The notes under the pieces were generated by a model. The model worked only from the letters and a program-made list of their open reading frames with translations, ran no database searches and was not told where the DNA came from. The position numbers and the translations under genes are program-made. Of a stretch of DNA of 64,000 nucleotides, positions 18,379 to 28,230 are shown in pieces. The DNA is from HdN1 sp964473645 (GTDB lineage Bacteria; Pseudomonadota; Gammaproteobacteria; Pseudomonadales; Ketobacteraceae), in contig CAYYPW010000020.1 in NCBI GenBank assembly GCA_964473645.1, positions 1 through 64,000 of the forward strand. The letters run 5' to 3'. Position 1 is the first letter of the stretch. Each line of letters starts with the position of its first letter.

Positions 18379-18815
18379 ACCAGTGGAGTCATCCAGATCG
18401 CCATTGCGAGGCTACAAACCGAAGAAAAACAGGTTAGGCGACCAGCAATCGGCCAAGTGCGTTGCGCTAGGGGATGGCGACGCAATGGGCATTGCTTGAA
18501 GGTCATATTATTATTTTGAAGACGCATTATGTCCAATTTTCAGGAATGTTCAAGGCGGCTGGATGTACAAAAAATGTTTAGGGACAGGGGATTGCTGGTG
18601 GGGGAAGCCAGAGGTGGGCGCACTGGGCCTGACGGGCATAGGCCTAATCTTGTTTGGCGGCAGGTTGACCGCTTCTCGCGCGTTGGGGGCCAACTGTCGA
18701 AGCGCTATTTGTAAGATCAAATGCTTATAAAGAGCAATGGCGTTATGGTTGTTTGATCTGGTATCGTTTGCCTCATTATTGATGGTTGGTGTGATTTTGT
18801 TCAATCCACGGAGGG
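18379..18815. other. Intergenic region between the DUF3348 operon and the TonB receptor gene
   Basis: About 440 bases between divergent transcription units. The only open frame of note (18529-18714, plus) has no ribosome-binding site and no protein-like composition. The region should contain both promoters, but I could not identify convincing -35/-10 pairs or a Fur-type box. Confidence 0.5.
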
Positions 18816-18860
18816 ATGCTTCAGTGTAATTGCTCCATAACACAAAGATTTTCTGCTCCT

Positions 18861-20906
18861 ATGATGAAGTTTGCTCACCTTGCTTTTGGGTTGTTGATGG
18901 TTTCCCGTCTGGCTTTTGCTGACAACGAGTTGGCCAGCATGGATCTCGAACAACTGATGGAAATGAACGTTACTACTGTGGCCAAACGCAGCCAGACGTT
19001 CAGCAGTGCAGCGGCAGCGATTTACACCATTACTCAGGAAGACATTCGTCGATCAGGGGCAACCCATTTGCCTGAGGTGCTCCGGCAATCGCCTGGTATC
19101 GAGGTGGCGCGAATAAATCCGGGCATGTGGGCTGTAACGGCCAGAGGATTTAATGGTCACGGTGCTCATAAACTGCTGGTTCTGGTAGATGGTCGCAGCG
19201 TCTACACCCCCATTTTTGGAGGAGTTTACTGGGACGAACAAGTGCCCCCGCTGGACGACATTCAACGTATTGAAATCATTCGTGGGCCAGGCGCAAGCCT
19301 GTGGGGATCAAATGCTGTCAATGGTGTGATCAATATCATTACTTACGATTCTGACCAAACCCAGGGGCTGCGTGTCACAACGGGAGCAGGCAACGAAGAG
19401 AAAGGTTATTTGCGCTCACGTTATGGTTTTCGTAACGGCAACCTGACAGGGCGTTTCAATGCACAATCTCGCCAGGCGGATGAGGCCCGAATTGCAACAA
19501 CCGGAGCTCCGGCAAATGATGACTATGGCGTGTATCAATTGGGCTCACGGTTTGATTGGCGCCCGACGACCATCGACAAGCTAACGCTGGACAGTGGTTA
19601 CACCGAAACACACCGGCATACCGACATCTATTTTCCTGAAGAGCTTCGCCCTTTGCTGGACAACCCTCCGGCGTCTATCGCGGGTGAGCTTGATGCTGAA
19701 CCGAGAAGTTCATTTGGCGCAAAAACAACGTATTTGCTTGGCTCTTGGCTACACGAACTAAAAAATAGTGACAGTTTTTCTGTGCAGTTTTTTCTCGATT
19801 CAGAACATAGGGTAGACCCCCTTAGTGAATCTAAGCGTTTCACCAGCGACATAGAGGTACAATATAACGTTGTTCCTGCAGCGCTTCATCGCATGACCTG
19901 GGGGTTCGGCAGCCGAAATACCAAAGACGAAATTGCCAGCACGTTCGGCATTTATATCGAAACACCAGAAGCCGAATACAGTAGAGCAACAGCGTTTGTT
20001 CAGGATGAATACAATTTTACTGAAGACTGGACAGCAACGTTGGGCATCAAAATTGAAGAAAGCTCCTTTTCAGACACAGAACATCAACCCAGTTTGCGTG
20101 TAGCTTGGCAGCCCTCAGCAAGCGCCACTTTTTGGGCAGCGACTTCACGTGCGGTGAGAACGCCGACACGCCTCGAGCGATCTTTCGAGTTTCGTGGTGA
20201 GCTAGGTCTGGATATCTATGATCAGTTGCAGTCTGTATATCCAGATGTCATTCCTTATCAGATTATTCAGGGCAGTGAAGATTTCGATAGTGAAACACTG
20301 TATGCATACGAATCTGGCGTAAGATTTCAACCGTATAGCACACTGTTCATTGATTTTGCCGTATTCAGAAATCGCTACAAAAACCTTCAGACGTGGGTAC
20401 CCGATTTAAACATTCTGAACTTGCGGATTTTTGATCCGGTCTATCCATATGTGGGCTGGGAGGCCAATCTCACCAACGGTACCGATGCAGAGGCGGAAGG
20501 TGCAGAACTGGCGACGCAATTCGTTCCGCAGCCTGATTGGAAAATAAAATTCGCATACACCTATTATAATCTGGCACCAATAAACGATTTTCCCAATTAT
20601 CCAGCCTATGCGTTTGCTTATCAATCTCCACAGCATCAAGCTCATATCACATCAAGTCATACGTTTTCGTCAGGATTGGAATGTGACATTACCGTGCGCT
20701 ATGTCGATGAAATTTCCGATGGGTTTGCCCCAGCGTATACAACTGTCGATGCGAGAATAGCGAAATCGTTTTCTCGCCATTTTGAGTTGGCCATCATTGG
20801 TAAAGATCTTTTCGACGCTCAACGGCTCGAAATCATCAATCGGGCAAATGGCCCACATCCGACAGAAATGGAGAGGAGTATTTATTTGCAAGCGTCGTGG
20901 CGTTAA
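18861..20906 (+). CDS. TonB-dependent outer-membrane receptor
   Basis: The signal peptide starts MMKFAHLAFGLLMVSRLAFA. The periplasmic plug domain follows (about residues 35-150), with a TonB-box-like N-terminus (MEMNVTTVAKR), then ARGFNGHGAHKLLVLVDGRSV-type plug motifs and IEIIRGPGASLWGSNAVNGVINI, diagnostic for the family. The rest is a 22-strand-type barrel ending in an aromatic C-terminus (YLQASWR). Such receptors import siderophores, cobalamin, copper or oligosaccharides using the TonB system; the ligand is not evident here. An upstream ATG at 18816 is closer to GGAGGG but that site is too close to it for normal initiation; the signal peptide supports 18861. The next gene is a multiheme cytochrome on the same strand. 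Confidence 0.9.
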   Translation: MMKFAHLAFGLLMVSRLAFADNELASMDLEQLMEMNVTTVAKRSQTFSSAAAAIYTITQEDIRRSGATHLPEVLRQSPGIEVARINPGMWAVTARGFNGHGAHKLLVLVDGRSVYTPIFGGVYWDEQVPPLDDIQRIEIIRGPGASLWGSNAVNGVINIITYDSDQTQGLRVTTGAGNEEKGYLRSRYGFRNGNLTGRFNAQSRQADEARIATTGAPANDDYGVYQLGSRFDWRPTTIDKLTLDSGYTETHRHTDIYFPEELRPLLDNPPASIAGELDAEPRSSFGAKTTYLLGSWLHELKNSDSFSVQFFLDSEHRVDPLSESKRFTSDIEVQYNVVPAALHRMTWGFGSRNTKDEIASTFGIYIETPEAEYSRATAFVQDEYNFTEDWTATLGIKIEESSFSDTEHQPSLRVAWQPSASATFWAATSRAVRTPTRLERSFEFRGELGLDIYDQLQSVYPDVIPYQIIQGSEDFDSETLYAYESGVRFQPYSTLFIDFAVFRNRYKNLQTWVPDLNILNLRIFDPVYPYVGWEANLTNGTDAEAEGAELATQFVPQPDWKIKFAYTYYNLAPINDFPNYPAYAFAYQSPQHQAHITSSHTFSSGLECDITVRYVDEISDGFAPAYTTVDARIAKSFSRHFELAIIGKDLFDAQRLEIINRANGPHPTEMERSIYLQASWR

Positions 20907-21043
20907 CCAGGAATTTTTCTCACCATTCATAAGCATGTTTGAGCAGAGGGGAGGCTCGCCATTTTGGATTTCTTGTGGATTTTGCGCAGAAATTTCCTCA
21001 TGTAGGTGAGCAGTGTGTAATCTTGGGTAATATACTGCCACCC

Positions 21044-23278
21044 ATGCACATCATGTTTCCTGATCACCCAGCCACTGCAAGCCGACCCGCTTTGATGAAC
21101 ATGCTTTGGTTCGTCTGCGTGTTATGCCTAGTTTTTCCTTTCCAGGCGCTCGCCTCACCTTCGCAACATGCAGAGTACGTGGGCCGTCATACCTGCATCA
21201 AATGCCACGAGAACCAACACCTCGCCTGGCAAAACACCCACCACGACAAAGCGCTGCAGCACGCCACTGCCGACTCCGTGCTGGGCGACTTCGATAACGT
21301 CACATTCTCCGCACACGGCGTCACCACTCGCTTCTTCGAGCAAGACGGTAAGTACCTCGTGCATACCGAAGGCCCCGGTGGCAAATACCAGGACTTTCAG
21401 GTGCTATACGCGGTCGGCATCGTCCCCCTTCAACAATATCTAGTCGCATTGCCCGGCGGTCGCCTGCAAGCGTTGAGCGTGGCCTGGGACACCCAGAAAA
21501 ACCGCTGGTACTCCCTCTATCCCGATGAGCGGATTACGCCCGACGATTGGCTGCACTGGACGCAAGGCGCGCAGAACTGGAACATGATGTGCGCCGATTG
21601 CCATTCCACCCACGTAAAGAAAAATTACGTTACTGAATCCCGTCAATACCAGACCACTTGGGCGGAGATTGATGTGAGCTGTGAAGCCTGCCACGGGCCT
21701 GCCGCCGCGCATGTAGATTGGGCCACACGAAAAAATGTAACGCCCTCCAGCCCTCCGCCCATGCTCAACACCAAGGGCCAGTCGGCCAAAGCCGAGGTGG
21801 AGCTGTGCGGTGCCTGCCATGCACTACGAACACGGATCGGTGAGGATGTTTCACCAAGCGAGCAACTTCTCGATAGCCACATCCCCAGCTTGCTGGTACC
21901 CGAGATGTATCACGTCGATGGCCAGATCAAAGGGGAAGCTTTCGAATACGGTGCTTTTCTGCAAAGCAAAATGTATCAAGCGGGCGTCAGGTGCACCGAC
22001 TGCCACGACCCGCATAGCCTGACGCTTAAAGCAGAAGGCAATGCGTTGTGTACCCGCTGCCACTCAGCATCGACGTTTGATACGCAAAAACATCATCACC
22101 ACCCACCGAATTCCGCTGCCTCGCGCTGCATCAATTGCCATATGGACGGTGAAACCTTCATGGGCGTCGATTACCGGCGCGATCACAGTTTTCGGGTGCC
22201 ACGCCCCGATCTGAGTGTATCGCTGGGTGTACCCAACGCCTGTCAACGCTGCCATGTAAAAGAATCTCCGGAATGGGCGGCGAGATGGGTCGAACGCCAT
22301 TTTGGCAAAGAACGCGCTCCGCATTTTGCAACGCTGCTGGCGCCTGCACGCGAGCACGTTCCCGGCGCTGACGAACCCCTGGTGAACTACGTTACTAATC
22401 CTGCGCACCCACCGATCGCGCGTGCAACCTTGCTCACAGCGCTCAGCCGCTACCCCAGCGCCACTGCTGGCGACACTGTTCTTGCTTCCCTGCAGGATAA
22501 CGACGCGTTGATGAAACATACTGCCATCAACCTATTATTCGCCGCGCCAGATTCCCTCAAGGCCAGCACTATGTCGCCGTATCTCACCGATTCCGTCACT
22601 GCGTTGCGCATGGCGGCAGCGAACGGGCTGGCAGGTGTCTCCCCGGCATTGCTGGGGCCGGCAGGTGTTGATACCTTGAATGGAGCGTTGGGCCTCTATC
22701 AAGGGCACCTCGATTTTCACGCAGATTCCCCTTCTGGCCAATTGATGAGAGGCGCCTTTCTCGATAGACAGGGTAAGCCCACCCTCGCAATGTCTGCCTA
22801 CCAGGAAGCCTTGTGCCTCGATGAAAAATTCACGCCTGCCCGCATCAACCTCGCCAATCTGCTGCACGCGCAGGGTAAAAGCGAAGAAGCGATAAAGGCA
22901 TTTCAGGAAGTGATCCGTCAGCAGCTGACGTTCGGAGATGCTTATTACTCGTTGGGACTACTGTTCGCTGAACTGGGTCGCATGAACGAATCGATGATGG
23001 CCCTTCAGAAGGCTGCCATTCATCTGGAGCGTTATCCGCGTGCACATTACAATCTGGGGCTTGTGTGCCAAAAAATTGGAAAAACCGATTGTGCCGAAAA
23101 TGCACTGATACAGGCGTACCAGCTTGATAATAATTCAGCAGAGTTTTTGCGCGCGTTGGTACTTTTGTACCGGCAACAAAATAAACACCAACAAGCCATC
23201 ACGCTGCTAAAGGAATATTTGGAACGGCACCCCAATGACAGCAGCATGAATTATTTGATGATGCAGGTGAGAAAATAA
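21044..23278 (+). CDS. Octaheme c-type cytochrome with HEAT-like and TPR C-terminal domains
   Basis: Exported protein with signal peptide MNMLWFVCVLCLVFPFQALA; the start may therefore be 21095 rather than 21044, while a TTG at 20939 is unlikely. Eight CxxCH heme c sites are visible: CIKCH, CADCH, CEACH, CGACH, CTDCH, CTRCH, CINCH and CQRCH. The first third resembles the cytochrome c554/multiheme family (YVGRHTCIKCHENQHLAW). Residues after the last heme form a helical segment of HEAT character, then three or four TPRs (GKSEEAIKAFQEVIRQ, LGRMNESMMALQKA, IGKTDCAENALIQAYQ). It probably moves electrons in the periplasm. The redox partner is unknown. It follows the TonB receptor on the same strand. 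Confidence 0.88.
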   Translation: MHIMFPDHPATASRPALMNMLWFVCVLCLVFPFQALASPSQHAEYVGRHTCIKCHENQHLAWQNTHHDKALQHATADSVLGDFDNVTFSAHGVTTRFFEQDGKYLVHTEGPGGKYQDFQVLYAVGIVPLQQYLVALPGGRLQALSVAWDTQKNRWYSLYPDERITPDDWLHWTQGAQNWNMMCADCHSTHVKKNYVTESRQYQTTWAEIDVSCEACHGPAAAHVDWATRKNVTPSSPPPMLNTKGQSAKAEVELCGACHALRTRIGEDVSPSEQLLDSHIPSLLVPEMYHVDGQIKGEAFEYGAFLQSKMYQAGVRCTDCHDPHSLTLKAEGNALCTRCHSASTFDTQKHHHHPPNSAASRCINCHMDGETFMGVDYRRDHSFRVPRPDLSVSLGVPNACQRCHVKESPEWAARWVERHFGKERAPHFATLLAPAREHVPGADEPLVNYVTNPAHPPIARATLLTALSRYPSATAGDTVLASLQDNDALMKHTAINLLFAAPDSLKASTMSPYLTDSVTALRMAAANGLAGVSPALLGPAGVDTLNGALGLYQGHLDFHADSPSGQLMRGAFLDRQGKPTLAMSAYQEALCLDEKFTPARINLANLLHAQGKSEEAIKAFQEVIRQQLTFGDAYYSLGLLFAELGRMNESMMALQKAAIHLERYPRAHYNLGLVCQKIGKTDCAENALIQAYQLDNNSAEFLRALVLLYRQQNKHQQAITLLKEYLERHPNDSSMNYLMMQVRK

Positions 23279-23540
23279 ATTTCAATCGTGGATAAAAGTA
23301 TCAGCAGATTTAACAACGAAAAATCAAACAATAAGCGCCATTAGACGCATATTTTTCAATAGTTTATCTCGGTGTTAACGTTTTTTTTACAAACCGCTAA
23401 ATAATTTTTCTCAAATAGTTGTTAAAAATTTTTGACTCTTTCGATAGACAATATCGACTCGTATTATGTACAGTTTTTGGACGCGCCAATGTCCGCTCTC
23501 GCGGCGACCATAAAAATAATTCCAAAAATGGATCTTTACT

Positions 23541-25085
23541 ATGCGCTTTATTACTGCAGCAGCGCTTTCTCTTGCCTCATTATCCGTGCTTATGAATTCC
23601 GGTCTTCAGGCGGCGCCGACGAATTCATCACCCAACATCGTTCTCATTTTGGCGGATGACCTTCCCTGGTACGGCACCTCCGTGCGCATGGAAGCGGGCA
23701 ACAACACATCGCACACCGCTCATCAGCAAACACCCAATATCGACAAGCTTGCCGCTTCCGGTCTTACCTTCAGTCACAGCTATGCCAGCGCACCGGTATG
23801 CGGCCCGTCGCGTGCCAATATTCAGTTGGGAACCACGGCGATACGTAGCCGCTATACCGCCAATTCAGGCACGGGCAACGGCAGCGATGCGCCTGGCGTC
23901 GATGAAAACGACAGCAGCCACCTGCTGCATGAACCGCATTCGCGCGTCAATTTGCCTGCCGAAGCCACCACCCTCGCGGAAAAACTTCGCGAAATGAATT
24001 ACAAAACGGCCCATTTCGGCAAATGGCACCTGTGGGGCGGCGGGCCCGAACAGCACGGCTACGACAAGTCAGACGGCATTACCTCCAATGAAGAAGGGGC
24101 GCCCGATCGCATCAACGATCGCAACGATCCGAAGCGCATGTTCAGCATCACGCGCAACGCCATCAGTTTCATCAAGCAACAGGCGGCTGCGAATACACCA
24201 TTCTATGTGCAGCTTTCCCATTACGTCGCCCACCAGAAATACGATGCACTCGCGGCCAGCATCAAAAAACACCGGCAGCGCGTGAACGGCTCCCTGGCGC
24301 AAGAGCTTGGCCTCAATAGTGAAAGAGAACGCCAGGAATACGCCACATTGCTGGCCATGATGGAAGATTTCGACAGCACGCTGGGGCAACTTTTCGCGGC
24401 GCTGCGTGAAGCGGGCGTCGAGCAAAATACGTATGTCATTCTCACCGCCGACAATGGTAAAGCATGGAAATCGGGGAACCATAAGCTGCGCGGCGATAAA
24501 TGGTGGCTGTTCGAAACGGGATTGCGCGTGCCGTTCATCGTAAAAGGCCCACAGATTCCCGCAGGATCGAGAAGTAAAATCAATATTTCGCATTACGATC
24601 TATTTCCCACCATCGTCGATTGGGCAGACGGCAACGTGGCCAGTCTGCAGGGCATTGACGGGATCAGCCTGAAATCCCATATGCGTAATCCCGGCGCAAT
24701 ACCCGCCTTCAATAATCGCCACCTTTATTTTCACTATCCGCACTACCGCAATTCCTCACCACACTCTGCGATCATTAACGGCGAGAATAAGCTGCTGATG
24801 TTTTACGAGCACTTGCTGACATCCAGTCAGCCGGAAGACGGCTACTTTCTTTTCAGGCTGCGTGACGAGGGGAGTAGCAATCCGTACCGCGGGCAAAAAG
24901 AGGAAACCAATCGCTTTTCGGTGAGCCCCTCCACCGCCTTCGCGCTTGAACAACAGTTCGACCGCTATGTGCAGTCGATCAGCAGCAATACCGACTACCT
25001 GCTGCCCACCCCGAATCTCGCGGCCAGAAGCGGTTTGCAACCGATAAACGTGGATCGTGCCATGCCGCCTTCGACCAGCCAATAG
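23541..25085 (+). CDS. Exported sulfatase (formylglycine type)
   Basis: Type I sulfatase of the alkaline phosphatase superfamily, cleaving sulfate esters in the periplasm. Signal peptide in residues 1-25. The metal-binding Asp pair is in ILADDLPWYG (about D39, D40). The maturation motif C-x-P-x-R is present as CGPSR with Cys87, which must be converted to formylglycine by an FGE-type enzyme not encoded in this window. Further family blocks are KTAHFGKWHLWG, TADNGKAWKSGNH and the preceding YATLLAMMEDFD. The 514-residue length is normal. It lies 42 bases before the end of the intergenic space to the next exported gene, so the two may be co-transcribed. The sulfated substrate is unknown. Confidence 0.92.
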   Translation: MRFITAAALSLASLSVLMNSGLQAAPTNSSPNIVLILADDLPWYGTSVRMEAGNNTSHTAHQQTPNIDKLAASGLTFSHSYASAPVCGPSRANIQLGTTAIRSRYTANSGTGNGSDAPGVDENDSSHLLHEPHSRVNLPAEATTLAEKLREMNYKTAHFGKWHLWGGGPEQHGYDKSDGITSNEEGAPDRINDRNDPKRMFSITRNAISFIKQQAAANTPFYVQLSHYVAHQKYDALAASIKKHRQRVNGSLAQELGLNSERERQEYATLLAMMEDFDSTLGQLFAALREAGVEQNTYVILTADNGKAWKSGNHKLRGDKWWLFETGLRVPFIVKGPQIPAGSRSKINISHYDLFPTIVDWADGNVASLQGIDGISLKSHMRNPGAIPAFNNRHLYFHYPHYRNSSPHSAIINGENKLLMFYEHLLTSSQPEDGYFLFRLRDEGSSNPYRGQKEETNRFSVSPSTAFALEQQFDRYVQSISSNTDYLLPTPNLAARSGLQPINVDRAMPPSTSQ

Positions 25086-25166
25086 CGGGGCAAATCTACA
25101 TTCACAGCAACCGGCGCTCCGGCGCCAGTGATAAGAAAAATAACGCTCACCCTTGGGGATACATCC

Positions 25167-27767
25167 ATGCGAATGCAGCACCGCTCCTTTTGGATCGCAT
25201 TCATGTTAGGCATGTCACACACTGCCATTGTCGATGGCGCACCCGCTGAGGAGGATCTGCCCCCCGCGCCCAGCATTCTTCGCGATGTGAATCTCATCCA
25301 TGAAAAGCAGTACTCACGCCCGCAAATTCCCGCGCTGCGCACTACCAGCGACGGGCGAGTCGCTTTGCAAACCCGCACACGATCAGCGCGCGCCACCGAA
25401 GACGTCTTCAAGTTTTTTCTTTTCTCGCCTGAAAAAATTACCCGTAGCTTTCCTGCATCACCGAAAGGAACAAGTATTCTTGCCACCACCACCCCGGTAG
25501 CGCTGCCTCGCTCGCGCTTCGTCGATACCCGCGATGCGGGCGAGTCCATTCACTCGGCTATTTGCGAAAGTGCGCCGCTGCCAAGCACGTGCAGAACCAA
25601 CAGTGGGAGCGACTGTTATAACTTCTACGTCGTGACTCCCTTCCACAACTCGACCAAGAATCAAATGGAATTCTGGCGCACGCCGGTAGAAGTCGAAATC
25701 CGCGAGCCCAAAACCGCAAACGCACGCATCGCCGCCATTCGAACGGAAAAGCCCATCATGGGCGCCGCGTGGCCGAACATCAGCTCCATGCTGGAAACGG
25801 TTGTAACCGCCGATGGTCGGCTACTTGTCGGGCGTGTCGCCAACAACACAGTCACCTGGACCGATACCAACAGCGGAAACCGCCAAAACTCTCAACCCAA
25901 TGTGGTTTACGGCTACATTCCTAAAAACAGCGACGCCTGCGACGTGGGTAAACTCAGAGGACCGTATCCGATTACGCACGCGCACTACCATACGGCCATT
26001 CGCAACAATTACGGTTTCGCCACTTACCCGCTGCGTGATGGCGGGGGGCGGCTGATTCCGAACGGTGCGGATTTTGGCGGCAGCTATCCATGGATCGACA
26101 GCAAGGGGAATAATCTTTTCTTCGGCACCTTCCAACAAAGCATTGTCGCCAATGGACTGCCTGACTTCGATGTGCGCTGCGTTGGCGGTGGCACTTGCAA
26201 CCGTCCCAGCGAAGAAATTACGAAGGACACCATGGGCGTTTCCGTGGCAGGCCTCTGGACCAAAGGGCGCACAGTTTTGCTCGATAACGCGTTGAACAAT
26301 GTCGACTGGAACCTGAAAGCCAGCCCCGACGGTCATGTGGAGGCCAAACTGTATCAAGGTGATGCGGGTTGGGTGCATGTCGGCACTGGCCGCGATAACG
26401 CTGGAGATACAGCAAGCCATATTCCGCCCGGTGGTATTGGCAACATCAATTTCTTCGATTCCATCGAGAATAAGTTAAACGCCTTTGCAAGTATGCGGCC
26501 GTCGTTGCCCCGCGACGTCGCCTGGTGGGTGAGCAACGGCAAGTCCACCGACATAGTAGCTTTTGATGACTGGCTCAATCCGTATGTGCTGATCAACTCC
26601 GACATGGTGCAATCCATCGAGGGCACTCGTTTGGAGCCTGATAATAGACACGTCCAGAACGCTGCCAGTTCGGGATTATTTAATGCGCCGGGATATGGCG
26701 AGATCGTCGGCCCTGGGCGTATCGAGCCCGTTGCGTTGGGCGGCATACGGGGAAAGGGCTTTTACCGAAAATCAGGCGCAGGAATTCGTTACCGGTTGAC
26801 TCAGAGTGGTGGCCAGAATCTGCAGGCGCAGGACTGGTATTTGGGCGTGTTTGTTGACCCGCGCTTTGATGATGACAGTCAGATGCGACGCTTGATTGAG
26901 CTTCCCGATGGGTCTGCCATTGACGTGCTCGGGCATCGTCAGGTGATTTATTCCGCAGGCGCATCGCGACAGCAGGCGGTTTCTCTGCCGCAGAGTTTGA
27001 GTAAGAACCGCTATCAGCATCTGGGATTTCGCATCAAGCAGGATGGCGATCTAGAGCTGTTCGTCAATGGCACGCTGGCCAACCGCTGGAAGCGTCCGAC
27101 TACCTGGGCCAACACTTTTCTTATGAAAGAGGGTGATCTCTGGCTGGGGCGTGGGAGCGGGCAGCAAGTTGGATTCACTGGCTGGCTGGATGAGTTCAAG
27201 GTTATTGCACAGGCAAACCGCATGAGCCCGGAAGCATTCTGCAATCATGCGTCGGGCAGCATCGTTGGCGTCACCAGCCAGGCGAGCTCGTCGTTGCGTA
27301 GCCTCGCTGCGACCGTCCCTGCCGTCGGGCGGGAATTCATTAACCAGTCCCTGGCATTGCGCTACCAGCAATCCGCCTATCTGTGCTACACCGCAAATCG
27401 ATCAGTGGACGGCTGGGTCGACCTTAATTCGCTACCCTCGGGTGTTGTGAGTCTGCGTGATCCCATCCTGTTCCCCGAAGGCCCGCTCGTTGCTGGCCAG
27501 CCCCGTCCCGATAGTAGCAAGAATCAATTCTGCCTTTCTTGCCACCAGGGCGATGGCACCTCATTTCTGCCAGCGAGCTTGACCACGCTGGCTCTGACGC
27601 GGGGATCGGGCAATGTCGAAACTGATGCGCGCCGTCAACCGAGCCAGCCACCACGCAGGATGCGGGGCAATATTCCCGCCCACCTGTTTGGGCAGGAGAA
27701 CCCGCCCTATCATCAGTCTTCCAACGAAGGCATTTTGGTGGATCAGTATTTGCTGCAGGGGGATTGA
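25167..27767 (+). CDS. Large exported protein with LamG-like domain and C-terminal heme c site
   Basis: I do not recognise a characterised homologue. The start at 25167 gives a signal peptide (SFWIAFMLGMSHTAIVDGA); an in-frame ATG at 25128 precedes it. The central part (about residues 150-480) is a large beta-rich region with GNNLFFGTFQQS and CVGGGTCNRP. Residues about 580-720 look like a LamG/concanavalin-type sandwich (DLELFVNGTLANRW, GDLWLGRGSG, GFTGWLDEFKVIAQA). Near the C-terminus a single CxxCH (FCLSCHQGDG) indicates covalent heme c. Such a mix suggests a periplasmic or surface carbohydrate- or substrate-binding redox protein. It follows the sulfatase gene on the same strand and may serve the same process; this is inferred. 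Confidence 0.65.
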   Translation: MRMQHRSFWIAFMLGMSHTAIVDGAPAEEDLPPAPSILRDVNLIHEKQYSRPQIPALRTTSDGRVALQTRTRSARATEDVFKFFLFSPEKITRSFPASPKGTSILATTTPVALPRSRFVDTRDAGESIHSAICESAPLPSTCRTNSGSDCYNFYVVTPFHNSTKNQMEFWRTPVEVEIREPKTANARIAAIRTEKPIMGAAWPNISSMLETVVTADGRLLVGRVANNTVTWTDTNSGNRQNSQPNVVYGYIPKNSDACDVGKLRGPYPITHAHYHTAIRNNYGFATYPLRDGGGRLIPNGADFGGSYPWIDSKGNNLFFGTFQQSIVANGLPDFDVRCVGGGTCNRPSEEITKDTMGVSVAGLWTKGRTVLLDNALNNVDWNLKASPDGHVEAKLYQGDAGWVHVGTGRDNAGDTASHIPPGGIGNINFFDSIENKLNAFASMRPSLPRDVAWWVSNGKSTDIVAFDDWLNPYVLINSDMVQSIEGTRLEPDNRHVQNAASSGLFNAPGYGEIVGPGRIEPVALGGIRGKGFYRKSGAGIRYRLTQSGGQNLQAQDWYLGVFVDPRFDDDSQMRRLIELPDGSAIDVLGHRQVIYSAGASRQQAVSLPQSLSKNRYQHLGFRIKQDGDLELFVNGTLANRWKRPTTWANTFLMKEGDLWLGRGSGQQVGFTGWLDEFKVIAQANRMSPEAFCNHASGSIVGVTSQASSSLRSLAATVPAVGREFINQSLALRYQQSAYLCYTANRSVDGWVDLNSLPSGVVSLRDPILFPEGPLVAGQPRPDSSKNQFCLSCHQGDGTSFLPASLTTLALTRGSGNVETDARRQPSQPPRRMRGNIPAHLFGQENPPYHQSSNEGILVDQYLLQGD

Positions 27768-28230
27768 GCCATGGTGTTGGCCGGTGTGGCTGAAACCACG
27801 CTGGCCAACGCCATGAAATGATGAAGGCTCGGTAACTGTTGTTGCACTCAGTTGTCCCGTTACAGCACTCGCTGCATACGAACGAACCATTCCTCCCTCG
27901 CCGATGGATAATTGACGACGATTCATTTAACGCGGTAGTCGGTTTTTTCTTCCTATCCTTTGACTGCGCATCCACCTCTGAATTGTGTTTCATAGTGCAC
28001 AATTATGGAATTTCGCAAAGCGACCCATGCCTGGGTGCGCCGCCTCTCATGCTAAAATCGGCTCGCATGAAAATACACAGCCTGATTTTTTTATGGAGAC
28101 ATGCGGATTACCTGTACTTGCAAGCGATTTATTAAAAATTGCACGTAAGAAAATGTGTATAAAAATCTTCCTTTCAAAGAATCAAGCTGCATCAATAATC
28201 AAGTGATCTCAACGAATCAAGGAGTATTCG
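27768..28230. other. Non-coding stretch with a 20-bp hairpin
   Basis: No convincing gene in about 460 bases. A stem of 20 bp (27770-27789 with 27796-27815, three G-U wobbles in RNA) and a six-base loop begins three bases after the stop of the LamG/heme gene; it lacks a T-run, so it may be a transcript-stabilising or weak terminator hairpin. The part from about 28080 is AT-rich and probably carries the promoter of the SDR gene, whose AAGGAG site is at about 28220. Confidence 0.5.

Noticed and set aside
18529..18714. 61-codon plus-strand open frame
   Set aside because: It has no ribosome-binding site and a non-protein-like composition; it lies in a divergent promoter region.
27424..28002. 192-codon minus-strand open frame over the end of the LamG-heme gene
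   Set aside because: It overlaps a well-supported coding region, lacks a ribosome-binding site and has no domain features.
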